7,298 bases of DNA from Planctomycetota bacterium (GCA_003559755.1 PWKM01000074.1:1-7298); one strand, 5' to 3'. Positions 1 to 6,559 are shown, counted from the first letter of the stretch. Translations and numbers: made by a program. Notes: generated from the letters alone by a model not told the origin.

Positions 1-56
1 AACACCGAAAACACCAGCACAAATCGCACCGCTCGCTCCGCGCCTGTTCGTCTCAT
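1..56 (-). CDS. N-terminus of a second exported protein, cut by the left edge
   Basis: The ATG at 56-54 overlaps the TGA stop of the TPR gene (ATGA), and an AGGAG lies 6 nt before it. The 18 visible residues read MRRTGAERAVRFVLVFSV. This is a basic n-region with two arginines at positions 2-3, then the start of a hydrophobic core, as in a Sec signal peptide. No stop occurs before the edge. The 4-bp overlap implies translational coupling to the TPR protein, so the two products are probably made together and may act in the same envelope process. The function cannot be read from what is visible. Confidence 0.72.
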   Translation of the reverse strand, partial: MRRTGAERAVRFVLVFSV

Positions 57-3000
57 CGCTCACTCCTCTCAGTCGGGGGGGATTCCTTTGCATCACGATC
101 CAGAAGGGCCCGCACGTGCTGGAACCAAATACTGTCGGGATAGGTCGCCAGGAACCGCTTGCAGGCGGCCTCGGCCCGAGCCCGGTCCTCGGAGCCAACG
201 GCCATAAGGGCGTAGAAGTACATGGCCCGCTCTGTCGACGGGGCGTCCGGGAAACGTTCCATCACCTGTTCCAGGTGCGGCATGGCCTTTCGGGGGTCCT
301 GCGTGAAGTTGAACGTCATCGTCCCCAGCCAGACCAGCCCCTCGGCGACCTGCGGTTCGCCGGCGAGTTCGGGCTTGTATAGGCCCTGGAGCGTCTCGAG
401 AGCCCGCCCGTGGAACTTCTGATCGTAGGCGTAGGCCCGGGCCAACTGAATGCGCGCATAAACCTCCAGCACCGGCAGAGCCGGTGCGAAGGCGGGGTCT
501 TCGTCGATGATTCGCTCGTAGATGGCGGCGGCATTGTCCGTACGGACGACGCGCAGGTAGAGGTCGGCCAGTTTGAGGGCCGTGCGCTGTCGATCGGTTC
601 GAGCCTTCGCGAGAACCTCCTGGTTCCAGACGGGTCTCTGCGCCGCAATGGCCCTTTGAAGGAAATGCAGGCCGATCCTCTGGATCTGCTTGGCATCGAT
701 TTGGCCGTCCACTGGCTCCAGGGGCCCGGCGCTCGACAATAACCGGTTCGCCTTCGCATAGTTCCCGGCGAGGTACGCGGAAAAGATGCCCCGAAGCCGG
801 AGATTGTAGACGACAGACCGGATCGCGGTTTCCGCCGGCTTGACCGGATGCTGCTGCCAGGCAGCCCATACGACCTCGGGCGGCCAGCGGATTTCGGGTT
901 CCGTCGCCGCCTCGATCCACCGCACCCCCTGATCCGCCAGTTTCTCGGCCAGATCGACATCGAACATCCTCTCCAGAGCCACGTCGATGTGCAGGAGGAG
1001 GGCGCCGCCGGAATAGAGGCTCTCGGGGTATTTCTCGCAGAACCGGGTGAAGGTGGCGGCGGCGTCCTTCCACGCCTGCTCCTGGAGGGCGGGCGGGAGA
1101 GGACGCCCGCCAGGGCTGCGGCCGGTCTCGGCGAGTTCGTATTGGATGACGCCGATGCGGTAGAGGGCCTGTTCGGCACGGGGGCTTTCGGGGTAGCGCT
1201 CGATGATCCCCCGCCAGTGGGGCAGTGCCCGGGCCCTCGCGGCGACGAGGTTGGCACGGCGGTGTCGTTCGGCCCTGTCGGCGGCCTCTCTCTCCGCCGC
1301 CGGGCGTGGGCGGGCCGGGTCGTCGTCCGCGCCCTCGGCGGGCCGGGCTGCCGTGCCGTATCGGTTCCGGGCCCGGTCTTCGATGATCGTGGCGACGCGG
1401 TAGAGCGACTCGTCGTGCCAGGTGCCGGCCGGGAACGCCCGGATCGATGCGAGGAATTGCTCGGTTGCGTCGCCGGGCCTGTTCACCGCCTGGAGGACGG
1501 CCCCCTGTCCGAACGTTGCGAACGCTCTCTGTGCGGGCGTGGCGGCGGCAATCTCGCCGACGCGGTCGAAGTATGCCCGGGCCCGGCCGTGCCGGCCGGC
1601 GACGTAGTAGAGGTCGCCCAGCGAGAGCAGGACAGCGGCCTCGCGGGCGCCCCGGAGCGTGTCGGCGGGGGCGAGCGGGACGGCCGCCTCGGCGTACCCG
1701 AGGAGCTGTTCTTCGAGTCCGACGGGCGGCGCCCCGGGGAGGTTCCGGCGGGGACTGCCGGCCTCCGAAGCGGCTTTGTACCGGAGCGTCGCCCGTTCGT
1801 AATCCTGCTCAATGTGAGCTGCGAGCCCGGCACGCACACTGCAGACATAAAGCACTTCGCCTGGCGAGGCGGGCGGGGCCTGGCGGCCCCTCATCGCCCA
1901 GAGGGGCAGGCTCTCGGCCTCGCCCTCCTCCGGCGCCCCGGCCTCGGCCTCGGCGTCCCCCGCCCAAGCGATGCCTTGCTCGGCCGCCTCACGGGCAAGT
2001 GCGAGGTCGAGAAGCTGCTCCATCGCGATACCGGTCTGCCGGACGATGGCGTCCCCGGCCAGCGGGCTTTGCGGATAGGACTCGCGGAAACGCCCGAACA
2101 TCGCGGAGGCTCGCCGCCACAGCGCCTCGGAGCGTGCGGCGGGAGCGTCCTCGGCCATAACGCTCAAGAGGAGTCCGGCGTTGTAGAACGCGTGCTCGCA
2201 TCGCGGGCTGTCCGGGTAATGCCTGATGAGTGATTGCCAGTAGGAGAGCATCTCCTCCCTTGCCTCGAGCAGCGCCGCCAGCCGTTCGCTCTCGGCCTGG
2301 GCTGCGGCCTCTTCTTCGTCCGGGGTCTCCGGCGCAGGACGCCGCGCCGCACGGTGTCCGGCGTCGGTCAGATGTTGCGTGATGGTTGCGATGCGGTAGA
2401 GCGTCTCGTCGTGCCAGGTGCCATCCGGGAACGCGCGCAGGGAGGCGGCGAATTGGTCCCGTGCTGCTGCGGCAGACCGCCTCCGGGTCTGAAGGGCCGC
2501 GCCGCGCCCGAACGCGGCGAACGCCCGCTGCGGCGGCATGACGCCCGGAAGCAGCCGGTCCATCGGCGTGTCGCCCGAACCGTCTACGCGGTCGAAGAGC
2601 GCGGCGGCACTGTCGGGACGGTCGGCGGCGAGGTGAACGACGCCCAGTGCCAACGCCAGGGCGGCCTTGTCCGACGCGAGGCCGGCACGACCCAGGACGT
2701 CCTGCGGGACGACGGGCCAGCCGCCCCGCGAGGCGGCGATCATCAGGTCCAGGTGACGGTGGCGGCGGCGCCTGGAAAGCGTCTTCGCCTGCTCGAACGC
2801 TTCGGCCGCGGCCTGCCCATTGCTCCGGAGAAGGTTCGCCAGCCCGATCCGATACTGAAGGTCGTATGCGACGGGCCGCCACGATTCCGCCGTCTCCTCG
2901 TCGGCCAGGGCGGCCCGGAGCGTCGGGCGGACGAGGTCGGCGTACTTCGCCGACTCCGCCAGATCGAGCAGCTCTTCCAGGCAGACGTCTATCAACGCGA

Positions 3001-3991
3001 CGAACGCCTGCCCACGCCACGGGCCGGCCGGCTTCGCCGCGATGAACTTCTTCCAGTGCTCGGCCGCGAGCTCGAGCCGGCCCTGCCCCAGATAGCAGCG
3101 CCCGATGGCAAGCTCGCTGCGAGGGGCGTAATCGGTTTCCGGGAACTGCTCGACGACGGCCTGGTACGCGGCCAGGGCCTCCCCATACTTCTGCACCCGG
3201 GCTGCCGCCGGAGCGGACCGGGCCGCCTGCTCGAGCTTCTCCGCCGCCTCGAAGTCGGCACGCCCGGCGTCCTTCGCGTAAGCAAGCCGAGCAAGCTCCA
3301 GCTTCCCGGCGTCCACGTATGCCTTCGCCAGGGCCTCGGTGATTTCCATCCGGTCGACCGTGCGCCGGTTGCCCATCGTGGAGACGGCGAAATCGAGAGT
3401 CCGCTTCGCGTCCTCGAACCGCCCGGCCTTGGTATAAAGCCGGCCCAGGTCAATCGCCGCCTCCGGCAGTGCGGTGTTCGGCGGGTTGTCCCGTACTATC
3501 TGCTCGAGGATGCCGATGGCACGGCCGAGCCTTGCAGGATCGTCCGCCGCCTCGAGCCTCAGCGCCTGCACTATCTTCAAGCGCACCAGCAGCGCGTCGA
3601 GTGTCGACGAGCGTTCCAACCGGTCCCAGAGCTGTCGGGCCGCGGCCCTCGATTGGGCGTCGCCCTTGCCCCACATCGAGCGGGCACGAATGTGGGCCGC
3701 CTCGACGGCCGCCCACCGGAAGCGCCTGTCCGAGAGCTTCGTCAGCGGCTCGGACAGACTGATCGCGTCGTCATACTTCCCCCCGTAGAACGCCGACCAG
3801 GTCTTCGCCAGCGCGTCGGACACTTGCTCGTTGGTGGACAGAGGGGCCGGCCCCGGCGAGTCGCCCGCCGGGACCGGGGGCTGTGCGGCAACGGCGACAG
3901 CGGTACCCAGCGCAAACACGAACACCAGGACAGCCCGCCGAGCCGACACTGAGGATTCAGAAAGATGCGCCTGCCACCTCGATGGCCCCAT
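53..3991 (-). CDS. Large exported TPR-repeat protein, 1312 aa
   Basis: This is a predicted secreted alpha-solenoid scaffold. The ATG at 3991 is chosen because AGGAGGAGG lies just before it and because the reading frame above it runs through an AT-rich promoter. Residues 1-36 look like a Sec signal peptide: arginines at 18-19, the hydrophobic core VLVFVFALGTAVAVA, and a likely cleavage near AVAVAAQ. The rest is amphipathic helix pairs with TPR-like signatures such as LGRLYTKAGRFEDA (182-195), YERATLRYKAA (731-741) and HLEQVMERFPDAPS (1239-1252). The recurring 'xYPxSPxxxxA' turns resemble those of BamD/YbgF-like TPRs. Ala/Glu-rich linkers, probably disordered, lie near 551-580, 679-710 and 880-915. 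Residues around 488-663 and 821-1015 are duplicate modules. No catalytic motif was seen, so a binding or scaffold role is inferred. It is the first gene of an operon continuing left. Confidence 0.88.
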   Translation of the reverse strand: MGPSRWQAHLSESSVSARRAVLVFVFALGTAVAVAAQPPVPAGDSPGPAPLSTNEQVSDALAKTWSAFYGGKYDDAISLSEPLTKLSDRRFRWAAVEAAHIRARSMWGKGDAQSRAAARQLWDRLERSSTLDALLVRLKIVQALRLEAADDPARLGRAIGILEQIVRDNPPNTALPEAAIDLGRLYTKAGRFEDAKRTLDFAVSTMGNRRTVDRMEITEALAKAYVDAGKLELARLAYAKDAGRADFEAAEKLEQAARSAPAAARVQKYGEALAAYQAVVEQFPETDYAPRSELAIGRCYLGQGRLELAAEHWKKFIAAKPAGPWRGQAFVALIDVCLEELLDLAESAKYADLVRPTLRAALADEETAESWRPVAYDLQYRIGLANLLRSNGQAAAEAFEQAKTLSRRRRHRHLDLMIAASRGGWPVVPQDVLGRAGLASDKAALALALGVVHLAADRPDSAAALFDRVDGSGDTPMDRLLPGVMPPQRAFAAFGRGAALQTRRRSAAAARDQFAASLRAFPDGTWHDETLYRIATITQHLTDAGHRAARRPAPETPDEEEAAAQAESERLAALLEAREEMLSYWQSLIRHYPDSPRCEHAFYNAGLLLSVMAEDAPAARSEALWRRASAMFGRFRESYPQSPLAGDAIVRQTGIAMEQLLDLALAREAAEQGIAWAGDAEAEAGAPEEGEAESLPLWAMRGRQAPPASPGEVLYVCSVRAGLAAHIEQDYERATLRYKAASEAGSPRRNLPGAPPVGLEEQLLGYAEAAVPLAPADTLRGAREAAVLLSLGDLYYVAGRHGRARAYFDRVGEIAAATPAQRAFATFGQGAVLQAVNRPGDATEQFLASIRAFPAGTWHDESLYRVATIIEDRARNRYGTAARPAEGADDDPARPRPAAEREAADRAERHRRANLVAARARALPHWRGIIERYPESPRAEQALYRIGVIQYELAETGRSPGGRPLPPALQEQAWKDAAATFTRFCEKYPESLYSGGALLLHIDVALERMFDVDLAEKLADQGVRWIEAATEPEIRWPPEVVWAAWQQHPVKPAETAIRSVVYNLRLRGIFSAYLAGNYAKANRLLSSAGPLEPVDGQIDAKQIQRIGLHFLQRAIAAQRPVWNQEVLAKARTDRQRTALKLADLYLRVVRTDNAAAIYERIIDEDPAFAPALPVLEVYARIQLARAYAYDQKFHGRALETLQGLYKPELAGEPQVAEGLVWLGTMTFNFTQDPRKAMPHLEQVMERFPDAPSTERAMYFYALMAVGSEDRARAEAACKRFLATYPDSIWFQHVRALLDRDAKESPPTERSER
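63..67 (-). promoter_or_regulatory. Ribosome binding site inside the end of the TPR gene
   Basis: AGGAG on the minus strand lies 6 nt before the ATG at 56. It sits within the last codons of the upstream gene and decides the start of the overlapping downstream reading frame. Confidence 0.65.
1385..1531 (-). repeat. Internal duplication in the TPR gene, copy B (residues 821-869)
   Basis: Partner of the copy at 2381-2530. It begins QRAFATFGQGAVLQ and ends GTWHDESLYRVATI. Near 1391-1420 the DNA still shares long near-identical runs with the stretch 997 bp to the right, so this is a true intragenic duplication and not merely generic TPR similarity. Confidence 0.85.
2381..2530 (-). repeat. Internal duplication in the TPR gene, copy A (residues 488-537)
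   Basis: This is the best-conserved core of a duplicated module. It begins QRAFAAFGRGAALQ and ends GTWHDETLYRIATI. Aligned by eye with copy B, about 33 of 49 residues match with one single-residue gap, and the DNA is also clearly similar near 2388-2455. Downstream parts of the module also correspond: residues 584-609 with 925-950, and 632-663 with 981-1015. The offset grows from 333 to about 350 because the linkers differ. Confidence 0.85.
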
Positions 3992-3995
3992 ATAC

Positions 3996-4004
3996 CCTCC
4001 TCCT
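3996..4004 (-). promoter_or_regulatory. Strong double ribosome binding site of the TPR gene
   Basis: On the minus strand AGGAGGAGG ends 4 nt before the ATG at 3991. The more distal AGGAGG sits at the optimal 7-nt spacing. This fixes the start at 3991 and not at the upstream ATG at 4294. Confidence 0.85.
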
Positions 4005-4102
4005 CTTTCCAACAGGACGAAAGATCGCCCTCTTGCCGAAAGACACTGCCCGGAAGGTGGTAAGACGCCTTGGTGACAATCAGATTCCGCTCGTGTATCT
4101 AA

Positions 4103-4131
4103 AACATAACCCAAACTCTGGATGTTGTCAA
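4103..4131 (-). promoter_or_regulatory. Sigma70-type promoter of the TPR operon
   Basis: On the minus strand a perfect -35 TTGACA (4131-4126) is followed by a 17-bp spacer and -10 TATGTT (4108-4103, 4 of 6 to consensus). An AT-rich tract with a T-run lies upstream (about 4132-4160), resembling an UP element. Transcription would start near 4096, giving a leader of about 105 nt before the ATG at 3991. The local AT-richness contrasts with the very GC-rich gene. Confidence 0.72.
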
Positions 4132-4289
4132 GAAAAAAATCTGGATATTTTTGATAGAAGTTCTGATGGGCACATTCGACCGCCCTGAAAGTGGCTTTCG
4201 CCAGAGTCCAACGTCCCGTTGATGTCTGTTGCAAACCCTTATGTCCCAAAGAGAACATTCCCCATTTGTCTGTCCTGCTGTAGACTGGA

Positions 4290-4318
4290 GGCATGTTTGC
4301 GCGCGCAGGGGTATCGTG
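4290..4318. repeat. 29-bp direct repeat, copy 1
   Basis: This is identical to 4351-4379 over all 29 bases. It begins GGCATGTTTG, has the 10-bp palindromic core TGCGCGCGCA, and ends GGGGTATCGTG. The copies are 61 bp apart start to start. No third copy occurs one period upstream (4229-4257). Confidence 0.9.
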
Positions 4319-4321
4319 TCT

Positions 4322-4350
4322 GCTCGATCCGCTTCAATCGGGATTCGAGC
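4322..4350. repeat. Hairpin between the two direct repeats
   Basis: GCTCGATCC (4322-4330) pairs with GGATTCGAGC (4341-4350), giving 9 base pairs with one bulged T around a 10-nt loop. It fills nearly all of the 32-bp gap between the direct repeats, so the whole element is repeat/hairpin/repeat. Confidence 0.75.
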
Positions 4351-4379
4351 GGCATGTTTGCGCGCGCAGGGGTATCGTG
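4351..4379. repeat. 29-bp direct repeat, copy 2
   Basis: Exact copy of 4290-4318, including the self-complementary TGCGCGCGCA core. Nothing similar occurs one period downstream (4412-4440), so the array has only two units. Confidence 0.9.
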
Positions 4380-4740
4380 CCAGCCGTGGCGAGCGGTCGG
4401 AAGGCGGGTGCTTCGTCTACATAGTCGTGGCGATGGGCGACCGGAGGGGCCGTCGTATCGGCCGCCGCTCTGCGGTGCTATGCCTGGTTCGAAAGGTGAC
4501 GTGCGTCGTCGCCGGAGGCGGGATCAGTTGCGGGTTCCCTGCGCCGGCTTTGCCCGCCCCTCAAGGGGGGGAACGACCGCCGGGCGATCCGACGACAGCC
4601 AGTCCCCGAGGACTGCGTGAGCACGGGCTCTCTATCAGGTTGGCTCAAACCTATGTGGATTTTCCGCATAAGTCTGATCTTGTCCTTCAGTTCGTCGGCC
4701 ATCGGTTGGGCCTTCGTTCATGTTCGGGCCGGACGATGCC

Positions 4741-4777
4741 AAAAGGAAAGACCGCCTGGGTGTCTGGCCCCAGACGG
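4741..4777 (-). terminator. Rho-independent terminator-like hairpin, minus strand, no gene assigned
   Basis: On the minus strand CCGTCTGGG (4777-4769), an 8-nt loop, and CCCAGGCGG (4760-4752) form a 9-bp stem. It is followed directly by the T-rich tail TCTTTCCTTTT (4751-4741). In minus-strand RNA the single imperfect pair is a U-G wobble. In plus-strand RNA the same position is a C-A mismatch, and the tail there is not U-rich. The orientation is therefore minus. No convincing gene ends here. It could close a small RNA or a transcript antisense to the LRR gene's upstream region. Confidence 0.5.
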
Positions 4778-4797
4778 CCTCGTTCTTTCGATTGCGA

Positions 4798-4816
4798 GTC
4801 GGGCGATCAGCCCGAC
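4798..4816. other. Perfect 7-bp inverted repeat
   Basis: GTCGGGC, a 5-nt loop GATCA, then GCCCGAC. It lies 20 bp from the terminator-like hairpin and has no T-run on either side. It may be part of the same structured transcript or a protein-binding site. Confidence 0.5.
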
Positions 4817-5010
4817 CCGTCGCCCGGTCTCGTGTTATCTATGCTGTTTTTCCACGGCTGGCATGTGAGGACAAGGATGCCCTCGGCGTTTCGTCGGGTT
4901 GTTACGTATGTAGAGATTCGCCACGGAAAGATGTTGAGAGCGACCGGCTTCGCACATTGTTCCGGCGGCGGGGGCTGCGAGTTTCTATGAAAAAAGTTCA
5001 ATCTTTCTGC

Positions 5011-5039
5011 TTGACATAGTGATCTGGATCGGCAATAAT
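5011..5039 (+). promoter_or_regulatory. Sigma70-type promoter of the LRR lipoprotein gene
   Basis: A perfect -35 TTGACA (5011-5016), a 17-bp spacer and -10 AATAAT (5034-5039, 5 of 6) are preceded by AT-rich DNA with an A-run (about 4981-5008). The start would be near 5046, leaving a leader of about 82 nt. The sequence is near consensus, so strong constitutive expression is plausible. GATCTGGATC in the spacer could be an operator but this is weak. Confidence 0.78.
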
Positions 5040-5062
5040 TTCAGTGACGAAATAACCGGCAA

Positions 5063-5085
5063 CGCCTTACACATGGCGTGTGGCG
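5063..5085 (+). promoter_or_regulatory. Stem-loop in the leader of the LRR lipoprotein mRNA
   Basis: CGCC (5063-5066) pairs with GGCG (5082-5085), and ACAC (5069-5072) pairs with GTGT (5078-5081). This gives 8 pairs with a 2-nt TT bulge and a 5-nt loop. It is about 28 nt before the ribosome binding site, so it need not block it. It could stabilise the mRNA or bind a protein. It matches no riboswitch class I know. Confidence 0.4.
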
Positions 5086-5113
5086 GTAGGTAGTTCTGAG
5101 TGAGGGCCAACAG

Positions 5114-5122
5114 AGGAGGAGG
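5114..5122 (+). promoter_or_regulatory. Ribosome binding site of the LRR lipoprotein gene
   Basis: AGGAGGAGG ends 5 nt before the ATG at 5128. It is the same doubled motif that precedes the TPR gene and supports this start. Confidence 0.85.
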
Positions 5123-5127
5123 GCACG

Positions 5128-6492
5128 ATGAGTTATGCACGGACGGTTGGTCGGATTTTGGTGGTGGGTCTGGCGGTTCTGGCGGCGGGAGGATGCGGGA
5201 ACGGTGATGACGAGGCCCAGCCTCATCGTGAAATTGATGAGCCAGCTATCGAGGATGGCGACAAGGCCCAGCCCCCTGTTGAGATCGATGAGCCGGTTAT
5301 CGAGAAACCGGATGCCGAAGCCCTCACCTTCAATTCCGAACTCACATTGGGAGTGCGCATCCTGCGGTTAAAAGAGTATACATTGCCAACAGAAATGGAG
5401 TATGGACGCCCCAAAAGCCAATTAGTCGGAATCACCCCTTCGGATGAACCGATCGTCATTCCCGGCGGTGTCAGGTGGTGGGTCGAACCTGGCGATGTGT
5501 CGATGTCGGACTTGGTCGCCGAGATCGAGGCGAAAGGAATCCCCGGTGTAAAGCTGCGTCGCATTACCACAGACCAAGACTTGGCGCACTTTAAAGGCCT
5601 GAGCCAAATGCGAACACTTGTTCTGAGGCGAACACAGATTACGGACGCGGGGCTGGAGCACCTCCGGGGCATGACCCAGATGCAGCATCTTGACTTATAT
5701 CAAACACGGGTCACAGACGCGGGGTTGAAGCACCTCAGCGGCATGACCCAGATGCGCGACCTTGACTTGTACCGAACACAGATCACGGACGCGGGACTAC
5801 AGCACCTTCGGGGTATGACCGAAATGCAGAACCTTGGCTTGGGGCGCACCCCCGTCACGGAAGCAGGTCTGAAGCATCTCAGCGGCATGACCCAGATGCG
5901 GAACCTTGACCTGCAGCATACACGGGTCACTGACGCCGGGGTGGAGCACCTCGCCGACATGACACAGATACGACGGCTTTCGCTGAGATTTACACGGGTC
6001 ACGGACGCAGGGCTGGCGCATCTTCTGGGTATGAACGAGATGCTCGATCTTAACTTGGGGACCAGACAGATCACCGACGCCGGGCTAGAGCACCTGCGCG
6101 GAATGACTCAGTTGCAGAGAATCAGGCTGGGCCACTCACAGATCACCGACGCCGGGCTGAAGCACCTCAGCGGCATGACCCGGATGCGGACATTAAGGCT
6201 GCCGGACACGCAGATCACTGACGCGGGGCTAGAGCACCTCCTGGACATGAACGAGTTGCAGTTCCTTGAGTTGCGGGGCACGCAGATCAGCGGACCCGGG
6301 CTGGTGCATCTCCGCGGCATGACCCAACTGCAGGAGTTGTGGCTCCATAACACACAAGTGACTGACGAGGATTTGTATTACATCCATGGGATGGCTCAGT
6401 TGCGACGACTCTGGCTAGTTGGCACGCAGGTCACCAACGAGGGACTTGCTGAGTTGCAGAAGGCTCTGCCGCAACTACGTATCCTGAGGTAA
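5128..6492 (+). CDS. Leucine-rich-repeat lipoprotein, 454 aa
   Basis: The N-terminus MSYARTVGRILVVGLAVLAAGGC is a lipoprotein signal peptide. AGGC is the lipobox, making Cys23 the predicted lipidated residue after signal peptidase II cleavage, and +2 is Gly, so outer-membrane sorting is plausible. Residues 29-62 are an acidic linker of two 17-residue repeats (core EIDEPxIE). Residues 63-147 are a non-repeat domain with no family I recognise, including GGVRWWVEPGDVSMSDLV. From about 147 to the end are 13 LRRs of 24 residues with consensus xTDAGLxHLxGMTQMxxLxLxxTx. The first is a divergent cap and the last is shortened. LRR solenoids of this type are common in planctomycetes and bind proteins, but the ligand is unknown. 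The gene has its own promoter and converges with the zinc-ribbon gene, so it is probably monocistronic. Confidence 0.9.
   Translation: MSYARTVGRILVVGLAVLAAGGCGNGDDEAQPHREIDEPAIEDGDKAQPPVEIDEPVIEKPDAEALTFNSELTLGVRILRLKEYTLPTEMEYGRPKSQLVGITPSDEPIVIPGGVRWWVEPGDVSMSDLVAEIEAKGIPGVKLRRITTDQDLAHFKGLSQMRTLVLRRTQITDAGLEHLRGMTQMQHLDLYQTRVTDAGLKHLSGMTQMRDLDLYRTQITDAGLQHLRGMTEMQNLGLGRTPVTEAGLKHLSGMTQMRNLDLQHTRVTDAGVEHLADMTQIRRLSLRFTRVTDAGLAHLLGMNEMLDLNLGTRQITDAGLEHLRGMTQLQRIRLGHSQITDAGLKHLSGMTRMRTLRLPDTQITDAGLEHLLDMNELQFLELRGTQISGPGLVHLRGMTQLQELWLHNTQVTDEDLYYIHGMAQLRRLWLVGTQVTNEGLAELQKALPQLRILR
5212..5313 (+). repeat. Two tandem 51-bp repeats in the lipoprotein linker
   Basis: Codons 29-45 and 46-62 encode EAQPHREIDEPAIEDGD and KAQPPVEIDEPVIEKPD. 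The DNA copies (5212-5262 and 5263-5313) are alike through the first 42 bases. They form an acidic, proline-containing spacer between the lipid anchor and the folded part. Confidence 0.8.
5566..6489 (+). repeat. LRR array: 72-bp units, 13 repeats
   Basis: The units start at 5566 (degenerate cap), 5638, 5710 and every 72 bp to 6430, where the last partial unit reads VTNEGLAELQKALPQLRILR. Eleven complete units lie between 5638 and 6429 with no indel. Several units are near-identical in DNA, for example the CTCAGCGGCATGACCC runs in the units starting at 5710, 5854 and 6142. Repeats with EHLRGMTQ and KHLSGMTQ alternate in parts of the array. Confidence 0.9.
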
Positions 6493-6503
6493 CGTCCGCT
6501 AAG

Positions 6504-6559
6504 GCGAGGATGCTCGCACCGGCACGCAGCCAGATCAACGGGCCGATCAGGTGCTGATC
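6504..6559. terminator. Two short hairpins in the convergent gap, possible weak bidirectional terminator
   Basis: GCGAG-GATG-CTCGC (6504-6517) begins 12 nt after the LRR stop. GATCAG-GTG-CTGATC (6545-6559) overlaps the stop codon of the opposite zinc-ribbon gene. The second is followed on the plus strand by TCCTTCTCCC, a pyrimidine tail but not a U-run. The placement fits transcript ends from both sides, but neither is a classic intrinsic terminator. Confidence 0.35.

Larger units (their letters stand above)
3992..5127. other. 1.1-kb intergenic region without a convincing gene
   Basis: It lies between two divergent genes. Both ends hold the leaders and promoters of those genes. The middle (about 4200-4980) is GC-rich and has open frames on both strands. 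Those frames lack good ribosome binding sites, show Arg/Gly/Ser/Pro-rich shadow-like composition, and run through repeats and hairpins. The longest (4229-4990, plus) reads straight through both direct repeats. I recognise no protein family, tRNA or known riboswitch. The contents worth noting are listed as separate entries. Confidence 0.6.

Noticed and set aside
848..3952. Long plus-strand open frames opposite the TPR gene (848-2233 and 2234-3952)
   Set aside because: These are antisense shadows of a GC-rich gene. The minus frame has signal peptide, ribosome binding site, promoter and internal protein repeats, and the plus frames have none of these.
3992..4294. Upstream extension of the TPR reading frame to an ATG at 4294
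   Set aside because: The extra 101 codons cross an AT-rich stretch holding a clear promoter, have no ribosome binding site, and would bury the signal peptide. The ATG at 3991 has AGGAGGAGG and begins a signal peptide.
4290..4379. Calling the two 29-bp repeats a CRISPR array
   Set aside because: There are only two units, no cas genes are visible, and the intervening 32 bp is self-complementary and not protospacer-like. It was kept as a repeat element and a finding.
4478..4702. 74-codon minus-strand ORF beginning MADELKDKIRLMRK
   Set aside because: The first 20 residues look protein-like and a weak AAGG lies 8 nt upstream. The rest degenerates into low-complexity text with PPLRGGQSRRRE, typical of translated non-coding repeat DNA, and the terminator-like hairpin lies just upstream. 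It was not listed as a gene.
4617..4868. 83-codon plus-strand ORF with a hydrophobic stretch (WIFRISLILSFSSSAIGWAF)
   Set aside because: It has a GTG start without a ribosome binding site and reads through the minus-oriented terminator hairpin. The hydrophobic stretch is opposite the polar minus-strand frame and is probably a shadow.
4229..4990. 253-codon open frame on the plus strand
   Set aside because: It runs through both 29-bp direct repeats and both hairpins, has Arg/Gly/Ser-rich composition, no ribosome binding site and no recognisable domain. Long open frames by chance are common at this GC content.
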